Below are positions 53,259 to 59,132 of a DNA stretch of 59,132 bases, one piece after another. Position 1 is the stretch's first letter. Every line of letters starts with the position of its first letter. The position numbers were made by a program, and so were the translations under genes. The notes beneath the pieces were generated by a model. That model saw only the letters and a list, made by a program, of their open reading frames with translations, was not told the DNA's origin and did no database searches. Source of the DNA: Chromatiales bacterium (GTDB taxonomy: Bacteria > Pseudomonadota > Gammaproteobacteria > JAGRCI01); NCBI GenBank assembly GCA_020445565.1, contig JAGRGI010000131.1:1-59132 (forward strand), written 5' to 3'.

Positions 53259-54340
53259 TAGTCGGCCAGTTCGGCCAGCAGGTCCGCTTGGTATTCCTGA
53301 ACCAAGGGGTCGATGACCGGGTCCAGGTCCCCCTGCATGACCGCATCGAGCTTGTACAGGGTGAGATTGATGCGATGGTCGGTGATACGGCCCTGGGGAA
53401 AATTGTAGGTACGAATACGCTCGGAGCGGTCGCCGCTGCCCACCAGGTTGCGCCGGGTCTCCGCTCGCTCGGCGGTTTGCCGGTCGCGTTCGCCTTGCAG
53501 CAGGCGGGCCTGTAACAGGGACATGGCGCGGGCGCGGTTCTTGTGCTGGGAGCGCTCATCCTGACATTCCACCACGATGCCGGAAGGCAGGTGGGTGATG
53601 CGGATTGCGGAGTCGGTCTTGTTGACGTGCTGGCCGCCGGCCCCGGAGGCACGGTAGGTATCCACGCGCAGGTCTGCCGGGTTGATATCCACCGCGTCGA
53701 TCTCTTCCACTTCGGGCAGGATCGCCACGGTGCAGGCGGAGGTGTGGATGCGACCCTGGGATTCGGTTTCCGGCACGCGCTGCACCCGGTGGGCGCCGGA
53801 CTCGAATTTAAGACGGGAATAGACCTCGTTGCCGCTGATTCGGATCACGACTTCCTTATAGCCGCCGTGCTCACCCTCGCTCTCGCTGACGGTCTCGGTA
53901 CGCCACCCCTTCAATTCGGCGTAGCGCAGGTACATCCGCGCCAGATCGCCGGCAAACAGGGCGGCCTCGGCGCCACCGGTGCCGGCGCGCACTTCGAGGA
54001 AGACGTTACTTTGGTCGTTGGGGTCCTTGGGCAACAGAAGAATCTGCAGTTCGTGTTGCAGGGATTCGGCGGTTGCCTCGCTGCTGGCCAGATCTTCCTT
54101 GGCCATGGCGCGCATTTCCGGGTCTTTCTCCGCCAGCAGGGCCTTGGCGGCCTCAATGTCCTCCAGATTTTTCTGATAGCGGTGGAAGGTCTGGATCAGG
54201 GGCTCCAGCTGGGCATATTCGCGGCCCAATTCGCGGAAACGGTCATTGTTGCTTTGAGTTTCCGGGTCGGCCATCAGGGCCGCGACTTCCTCGAAGCGGT
54301 CGGCCAGGGATTCCAATTTGGTTTGAATGGAGGGCTTCAA
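53258..54340 (-). CDS. prfA: Peptide chain release factor 1
   Basis: A 360-residue class I release factor that reads UAA and UAG. The codon-recognition motif is Pro-Glu-Thr in RVPETES (PxT type, so RF1 rather than RF2). The catalytic GGQ lies in [15 protein letters not shown]. The start appears to be a TTG at 54340 with AAGGA about 10 bases upstream, inside the hemA stop region. It lies between hemA (6 bases upstream) and prmC. Motifs and length are normal. Confidence 0.96.
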   Translation of the reverse strand: MKPSIQTKLESLADRFEEVAALMADPETQSNNDRFRELGREYAQLEPLIQTFHRYQKNLEDIEAAKALLAEKDPEMRAMAKEDLASSEATAESLQHELQILLLPKDPNDQSNVFLEVRAGTGGAEAALFAGDLARMYLRYAELKGWRTETVSESEGEHGGYKEVVIRISGNEVYSRLKFESGAHRVQRVPETESQGRIHTSACTVAILPEVEEIDAVDINPADLRVDTYRASGAGGQHVNKTDSAIRITHLPSGIVVECQDERSQHKNRARAMSLLQARLLQGERDRQTAERAETRRNLVGSGDRSERIRTYNFPQGRITDHRINLTLYKLDAVMQGDLDPVIDPLVQEYQADLLAELAD

Positions 54341-54346
54341 TACGGT

Positions 54347-55600
54347 TTAGTCCTTGAGCTGGAACAGCTCACGGGCCGCCAGCAGAAGATCGGACCGGCC
54401 CTGCTCGCCGGCCTGACGCATACACAGACTGGGGCAGTGGGTGAGTCGGTTGGTGAGCTGGTTGGCCAACTGCGCCAGGACCTGTTCCACATCCTTGCCG
54501 GTGCGCAGCTGGCGCAGGGCCTTTTCCACGGCATCGTCGCGCATCCGCTGGGCATCCTCGCGGAAACAGCGGATCAGATCGGTGGCGTCCAGGGAGCGCA
54601 CCCAGTCCATGAACCGGCTGACCTGCACATCGATGATCTCCTCGGCCTGTTTGGCGGCCTCTCGCCGCGAACGCAGGTTCTCCTCGATCACCTCCTGCAA
54701 GTCGTCGACGGTATAGAGATAAACATCGTCAAGTTCTCCGACCTCGGGTTCGATGTCCCTGGGAACGGCGATGTCGACCATGAAGATCGGTTTGTGGCGG
54801 CGCTTGCGGATGGCCCTTTCCACGGTTCCTTTGCCCAGGATGGGAAGCGGGCTGGCGGTAGAGGAGACGACGATGTCGGCCTCTGCCAGATGGGCCGGGA
54901 TCTCGCCGAGGGAGATCGCGTATCCGTCGAACTGTGCCGCCAGGGTGTGGGCACGCTCGGCGGTGCGGTTGGCGACGATGATGCGGCCGCATTTCTGCTC
55001 GTAGAGGTGGCGGGTGGCCAGTTCGATGGTGTCGCCTGCGCCGATCATCAGGGCGGTGGCGCCTTGCAGGTCGCCGAAGATCTGCCGTGCCAGGGTGACG
55101 GCGGCAAAGGCGACGGAGACCGCGCTGGCGCCGATGGCCGTGTCGGTGCGCACCTGTTTCGCCACCGAGAACGTATGTTGAAAGAGGCGACCCAACAGTC
55201 GCCCGACCGTTCCTGCATCGTTGGCGGCCTGGTAGGCGGTTTTCATCTGGCCGAGGATCTGAGGCTCGCCCAGCACCATGGAATCGAGGCCGCTGGCAAC
55301 GCGCAGCATGTGGCGCACCGCTTCCTGATCGGGCAGGGTGTAGACGTAGGGTTGCAGTTCGGCCAGCGAAAGCTGGTGATAGCGGCCCAGCCAGTCGGTG
55401 ACTGCCTCCACGCCATCCGACTCGCTGCCGCAATACAGTTCGGTACGGTTGCAGGTGGAAAGGATGGCCGCTTCGCGAACCGGCGACAGGCCCGCGAGTT
55501 CGTGCAGGGCTTCGGGGACCGCCTGCGGCGCAAAAGCTACCCGTTCGCGCAGGGCGACAGGAGCGGTCTTATGATTGATGCCGAGGGCCAGCAGGAGCAT
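54347..55600 (-). CDS. hemA: Glutamyl-tRNA reductase
   Basis: A 417-residue enzyme that makes glutamate semialdehyde from glutamyl-tRNA, the first step of tetrapyrrole synthesis. The active-site cysteine is Cys50 in STCNRTELY. The start [20 protein letters not shown] is highly typical. The NADPH-binding motif [13 protein letters not shown] and the C-terminal dimerisation domain follow. It starts the hemA-prfA-prmC operon and diverges from the TPR lipoprotein gene. The 217-base gap (55601-55817) holds no gene and must contain both promoters. Haem demand for SoxA, SoxX and other cytochromes makes it physiologically relevant. Confidence 0.97.
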   Translation of the reverse strand: MLLLALGINHKTAPVALRERVAFAPQAVPEALHELAGLSPVREAAILSTCNRTELYCGSESDGVEAVTDWLGRYHQLSLAELQPYVYTLPDQEAVRHMLRVASGLDSMVLGEPQILGQMKTAYQAANDAGTVGRLLGRLFQHTFSVAKQVRTDTAIGASAVSVAFAAVTLARQIFGDLQGATALMIGAGDTIELATRHLYEQKCGRIIVANRTAERAHTLAAQFDGYAISLGEIPAHLAEADIVVSSTASPLPILGKGTVERAIRKRRHKPIFMVDIAVPRDIEPEVGELDDVYLYTVDDLQEVIEENLRSRREAAKQAEEIIDVQVSRFMDWVRSLDATDLIRCFREDAQRMRDDAVEKALRQLRTGKDVEQVLAQLANQLTNRLTHCPSLCMRQAGEQGRSDLLLAARELFQLKD

Positions 55601-55817
55601 GGAAGATGCTTAAGATTCCGGGAAAACCCCGGAATTCTGAGGTATGAAATCGCCGATTACAAGCTTGGCAGTGATCGCGGCGAACTTCCGGCGTTTTTGT
55701 GGTCTCAAAAGTTTCCGGTCTGAGGCGCTCGGACAGGCTCTCAGGCTTGCGGTATAGTTTGGCGAAACGGTCAGGCGCCTGGACGGCGCCATACCATAGC
55801 TACAGGAATGAACATCG

Positions 55818-57599
55818 ATGCGGATGTCTTGCTTCAAGGCTCGGACACTATTGTCCTTGGTCGTGTTGACTGCCCTGGCTGGCTGTGCCGGCTCGCCCAC
55901 GTTGCCGCAGGCGCCTCAGAAGAGCACGCCCGCCGTGACGCCGGAACCTGCCGAGTCAGCACCCGAGAGGGCGGCCGAAACGCTGCCGACCATCGTCGAA
56001 GAGGCTGAGACTCCCAGCCGGCCGCTGGACGAAGACGTGCTCTTTGACATCATGGTGGCGGAGATCGCCGGCCAGCGTCAGCACTACGCCGAGTCTCTAC
56101 AATATTACCTTCGTGCCGCCGAGCAGAGCGGCGACCCGGGGGTGGCCGAGCGGGCGGTGCGCGTCGCGCTGTTTGCGCGTGACTATGACTCAGCGCTGAA
56201 GGCACTCGATATCTGGCGCGAGGCCAGTCCGGGGCAGCCGGCGGCCGTGCAAACGGCCGTCACCCTGCATTTGCGGCGCAATGAACTGGCGGCGGCCGCA
56301 GAGGATTTGGCCGAGGTGATCCGTACCGCTTCCTCACCCCTGTCCGGTTTCGGGCATGCACTGGCGCTGCTGCGCAAAGAAGAGGATGCCGGCAATGCGC
56401 TTGTGGTGGCCCGTGATCTGCGTGATCGTTTTCCGACGGAACCGGGTGCCCACTACCTGTTGAGCCTGCTGGCGGTACCGGCTGGCGCGCAGGAGGAGGC
56501 GGTCAGCGCCATCGATGAGGCGATTAGGCTGTCGCCAGACTGGGCGCTGGGACGGCTGACAAAGGCCCGTATCCTGGCGGATATCGGTCGTCTGGACCAA
56601 GCCCTGGCCTTGGGAAAGGAACTGGTTGAGGCCAGGCCCACGGACTATGAAACCCGCATTACCTATGCCCGCATGCTGATCAAGAGCAAGCGCAATCAAG
56701 AGGCTCTGGAGGAATTCCGCGTGCTGCTGGAGCAGAACCCGGACGATGCGGAGATCGTTTATGCGCTGGCCCTGCTGGCCCTGCAATTGGATGATCGCAA
56801 GCCGGCAGAGGAATACCTGAGCCGCTTGGTGGAGCTGGGTAAGCATGCGGACGAGGCCGCTTACTATCTGGGCCAGATCGCCGAGGACAAGGATGACTTT
56901 TCCGCCGCGCGGGACTGGTACGCCAGGGTCACCGACGGAGAATACGAGATCGCCGCCAAGGTGCGCTGGATTCTCATGATCGGGCGCCTGGGTGACCTCG
57001 ATCGTGCCCGCAAGGAACTGGAAAACCTGCGTGGCAGTCAGCCGGAGCTGGCGTCGCGCCTGTATCTCATCGAAGGCGAGTTGGTGGCCGAGAGCGGTGA
57101 CAGCCTGGGTGCCATGGCCGTTTACGATCACGCACTGGGGATGCAGCCGGGCAATATAGACCTGCTCTATGCCCGTGCCCTGTTGGGCGAAAAAATCGAC
57201 CGAATCGACATCCTTGAACGCGATCTGCAGGCCATCCTGGTGCAGGAACCCGATAACGCCGATGCCCTGAACGCCCTGGGGTATACCCTGGCGGATCGAA
57301 ACCTGCGTCTTTCCGAGGCCCTGGGGCTGATTCAGCGGGCCATGGCAGTCAAGCCGGACAGCGCCGCAGTGATGGACAGTATGGGCTGGGTTCTGTACCG
57401 CATGGGCAATTTTCAGGAGTCGGAACGTTATCTGCGCCGTGCTCACGAGGCCCTTCCCGATGCCGAAATCGCCGCTCATCTGGGTGAGTTGCTGTTGATG
57501 ACCGGGCGCGCGGAAGAGGCGCGCGGCATCATCGACGCGGCGTTGAAAAAGGACCCGGACGATGCCTTGCTGCTGCGCGTTCGTTCCCGCCTTCCCTAA
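55818..57599 (+). CDS. TPR-repeat lipoprotein
   Basis: A 593-residue lipoprotein with a signal ending LALAG-type (LTALAG then Cys23) and a Pro/Glu-rich linker (about 25-70). After this at least ten tetratricopeptide repeats run to the C-terminus, for example HYAESLQYYLRAAEQSGDPG, RDYDSALKALDIWREASPG, EEAVSAIDEAIRLSPDWALG and NALGYTLADRNLRLSEAL. This resembles the gammaproteobacterial PA4667-type protein encoded before lolB. It is 6 bases from lolB. An envelope scaffold role is likely; the exact function is unknown. Confidence 0.88.
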   Translation: MRMSCFKARTLLSLVVLTALAGCAGSPTLPQAPQKSTPAVTPEPAESAPERAAETLPTIVEEAETPSRPLDEDVLFDIMVAEIAGQRQHYAESLQYYLRAAEQSGDPGVAERAVRVALFARDYDSALKALDIWREASPGQPAAVQTAVTLHLRRNELAAAAEDLAEVIRTASSPLSGFGHALALLRKEEDAGNALVVARDLRDRFPTEPGAHYLLSLLAVPAGAQEEAVSAIDEAIRLSPDWALGRLTKARILADIGRLDQALALGKELVEARPTDYETRITYARMLIKSKRNQEALEEFRVLLEQNPDDAEIVYALALLALQLDDRKPAEEYLSRLVELGKHADEAAYYLGQIAEDKDDFSAARDWYARVTDGEYEIAAKVRWILMIGRLGDLDRARKELENLRGSQPELASRLYLIEGELVAESGDSLGAMAVYDHALGMQPGNIDLLYARALLGEKIDRIDILERDLQAILVQEPDNADALNALGYTLADRNLRLSEALGLIQRAMAVKPDSAAVMDSMGWVLYRMGNFQESERYLRRAHEALPDAEIAAHLGELLLMTGRAEEARGIIDAALKKDPDDALLLRVRSRLP

Positions 57600-57605
57600 G
57601 CGCTC

Positions 57606-58202
57606 ATGAAGCGCGCGGTTTTATTGCATCTGGCCGGCTTGTTTGCCCTGCTCGGCGGTTGCGGGCTACTGCAACCCAAGCCGGCGGACCCGGTTCGGCA
57701 AGCCTTATGGGAACAACGGCGTGCGGCGCTCGGCGAATTGGCTGAATGGCAGGCCAAGGGCAGCGCCTCCTTCGTGTCGGACATCACCGGCTGGAGCGCC
57801 ACCTATCGCTGGAAACAGGCCGGAGATCGCTACGATATCCTGCTGATTGCGCCACTGGGCCAGGGGCGGTTCATGATCCAGGGTGACAGTGCCTACGTGA
57901 CTGTGCGCGATTCCAAGGGCGGGCAGTTCAGTGGCGCCGATCCGGCCGCCATGCTACTGGAGAGTCTGAAGGTGGAGGTGCCGGTCCTGGCCATGCGCTA
58001 CTGGGTATTGGGCTTGCCGCGGCCTGGCTCGGACTACCGCGTCGAGTTGGATGAGCAGGGCCGCCCGCAGCAGTTGGAGCAAGATGCCTGGCGCATCGAC
58101 TACAGCGACTATGACGCCGATCTGCCGGGCAAGGTTCTGATGCTGCGTGAGCCCTACCGAATCAAACTCAGCGTCCGCGACTGGCAATCTCCGCGAGGCT
58201 AA
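57606..58202 (+). CDS. lolB: Outer-membrane lipoprotein receptor LolB
   Basis: A 198-residue lipoprotein that accepts lipoproteins from LolA and inserts them in the outer membrane. The lipobox LLGG precedes Cys19. The family blocks are EWQAKGSASFVSDITGWSA, YDILLIAPLGQGRFMIQGD, LEVPVLAMRYWVLGLPRPG-like segments (VPVLAMRYWVLGLPRPGSDY) and WRIDYSDYDADLPGKV. It lies between the TPR lipoprotein and ispE with almost no gaps, the usual gammaproteobacterial order. Confidence 0.95.
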   Translation: MKRAVLLHLAGLFALLGGCGLLQPKPADPVRQALWEQRRAALGELAEWQAKGSASFVSDITGWSATYRWKQAGDRYDILLIAPLGQGRFMIQGDSAYVTVRDSKGGQFSGADPAAMLLESLKVEVPVLAMRYWVLGLPRPGSDYRVELDEQGRPQQLEQDAWRIDYSDYDADLPGKVLMLREPYRIKLSVRDWQSPRG

Positions 58203-59048
58203 GTGTTGGACTCCGACTACTGGCCCGCCCCGGCCAAACTCAACCTGACTCTACGCATCGTCGGGCGGCGGCCCGACGGTTATCATCTGTTGCAAACGGT
58301 GTTTCAGTTCCTCGATTGGGAAGACCGACTGTGGTTCGATGTGTTGAACGAGGATGTGGTGAGTACCGATCACCGCGTTCCGGGCATGGACACCGAACAG
58401 GATCTGGTGGTTCGGGCGGCACGCCTGCTGAAAGCGCATACCGGGTTTGACCGCGGTGTGCATATCCGCGTGCAGAAGAACCTTCCCTCCGGAGGTGGTC
58501 TGGGCGGAGGCAGCTCCGATGCGGCCACGACGTTGGCAGCCTTGAATCGACTCTGGGGCTTGGGGCTCGACGATACGTCATTAATTGAACTGGGTCTGGG
58601 CCTTGGGGCGGATGTGCCTGTGTTTCTGCGTGGCCATGCCGCCTGGGCAGAGGGCGTGGGCGAAAGGCTGGCGGAGGTGGATCCGCCGGAGCTCTGGTAT
58701 GTGCTGCTGAGCCCACCGGTGCATGTGTCCACCGGTGCGGTTTTTGCTCATCCCGAATTGACACGGGACTCCCCAATCACGACAATAGCCGACTTCCTCG
58801 CCGGCCGGCATCAAAACGATTGTGCGGCGCTGGTACGGCGCGAGTACCCCGAAATCGATCACGCCATGGCATGGCTGGGCCGTCATGGCGAGTCGCGGCT
58901 CACCGGTACAGGTGCCTGCGTATTCGCCGGGTTCGGCGAGCGGGCGGCAGCAGAGGCGGTGGCCCGGCAGGCGCCCAAGGTCTGGAACGCCAGAGCGGTT
59001 CGGGGGCAAAACGTCTCCCCATTGCGTGCCCGACTGGCGCGGGGTTGA
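58203..59048 (+). CDS. ispE: 4-diphosphocytidyl-2-C-methyl-D-erythritol kinase
   Basis: A 281-residue GHMP kinase of the methylerythritol phosphate isoprenoid route. The start region WPAPAKLNLTLRIVGRRPDGYHLLQTVFQF and the ATP-binding LPSGGGLGGGSSDAATTLAALN are diagnostic. GLGLGADVPVFLRGHAAWAEG and the C-terminal RLTGTGACVFAGF follow. It starts at a GTG directly after the lolB stop. The tRNA-Gln gene follows after 15 bases, the common lolB-ispE-tRNA order. Confidence 0.97.
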   Translation: MLDSDYWPAPAKLNLTLRIVGRRPDGYHLLQTVFQFLDWEDRLWFDVLNEDVVSTDHRVPGMDTEQDLVVRAARLLKAHTGFDRGVHIRVQKNLPSGGGLGGGSSDAATTLAALNRLWGLGLDDTSLIELGLGLGADVPVFLRGHAAWAEGVGERLAEVDPPELWYVLLSPPVHVSTGAVFAHPELTRDSPITTIADFLAGRHQNDCAALVRREYPEIDHAMAWLGRHGESRLTGTGACVFAGFGERAAAEAVARQAPKVWNARAVRGQNVSPLRARLARG

Positions 59049-59063
59049 GTCGCTAACAAACAT

Positions 59064-59132
59064 TGGGGCGTGGCCAAGTGGTTAAGGCACCGGACTTTGA
59101 CTCCGGTACTCGTAGGTTCGAATCCTACCGCC
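59064..59132 (+). tRNA. tRNA-Gln (anticodon UUG), cut by the window edge
   Basis: The acceptor 5' strand TGGGGCG begins at 59064, followed by a D-arm (GGCCAAGTGGTTAAGGC). The anticodon stem CCGGA/TCCGG has the loop CTTTGAC, giving anticodon TTG for glutamine. The T-arm GTAGGTTCGAATCCTAC is intact. The last acceptor bases lie beyond 59132. Its place after ispE is typical. Confidence 0.95.

Noticed and set aside
53543..55723. Open frame of 726 codons on the plus strand
   Set aside because: It is the mirror of prfA and hemA; Gly/Gln/His-rich composition without motifs marks it as a shadow frame. The same applies to minus-strand frames at 26698-28884 and 30518-32665.

Overview
The window comes from a GC-rich sulfur-oxidising gammaproteobacterium. 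The evidence is the pairing of AprBA with the AprM-type membrane anchor (adenylylsulfate reductase), a soxXYZ-A-B cluster with no soxCD beside it, and housekeeping genes in a gammaproteobacterial arrangement (hemA-prfA-prmC divergent from a TPR lipoprotein, lolB, ispE and tRNA-Gln). A truncated Sox system plus Apr is the usual set-up of organisms that pass thiosulfate sulfane sulfur through stored or bound sulfur and oxidise the resulting sulfite through APS. I see no insertion sequences, prophage, integrase or CRISPR array.

Layout. 1-2219 (minus): aprM-aprB-aprA, with aprA cut by the window edge. 2220-3059: no convincing gene. 3060-5064 (minus): a FemAB/GNAT-like acyltransferase, a CxxC glutaredoxin and an unknown protein. 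5401-8420 (plus): a tightly coupled bufferin operon (bufA1, bufB, bufC) followed by its own ECF sigma factor and a membrane protein that is probably the anti-sigma factor. 8635-10056: lipoprotein alpha/beta hydrolase. 10062-15588 (minus): a complete YejABEF-type peptide ABC importer. 15831-22190 (plus): YaiI, then soxX-Y-Z-A-B and a HupE/UreJ-like membrane protein; strong hairpins follow soxZ, soxA and soxB. 22278-23457: an AT-richer pocket with one secreted cysteine-containing orphan. 23458-25403 (minus): TRAP transporter DctQM without its binding protein. 25506-26675: a MotY-like protein with two OmpA-type domains. 26734-27957: argG.

28027-33838 (plus) is a three-gene outer-membrane/RND export cluster whose RND protein carries two N-terminal cyclic-nucleotide-binding-type domains. 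33980-36975: menF-menD. 37128-38432 (minus): MFS transporter. 38679-46830 (plus): extracellular polysaccharide/PEP-CTERM-like cluster (sorted surface protein, Wza-like exporter, Wzz/BY-kinase, small TPR-like protein, O-antigen-ligase-type polymerase, CPBP protease). 46918-50298: histone-deacetylase-like hydrolase coupled to a nucleotide-transporter-like carrier, a secreted orphan and a BLUF photoreceptor. 50363-52413: LemA and two TPM proteins. 52410-55600 (minus): prmC, prfA, hemA. 55818-59132 (plus): TPR lipoprotein, lolB, ispE and the 5' part of tRNA-Gln(UUG).

The most unusual parts are the bufferin operon with its regulator pair, the cyclic-nucleotide/RND fusion cluster, the MotY-like tandem OmpA protein far from flagellar genes, and the hairpins that punctuate the sox operon. 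Family assignments come from reading motifs by eye; no database search was run.
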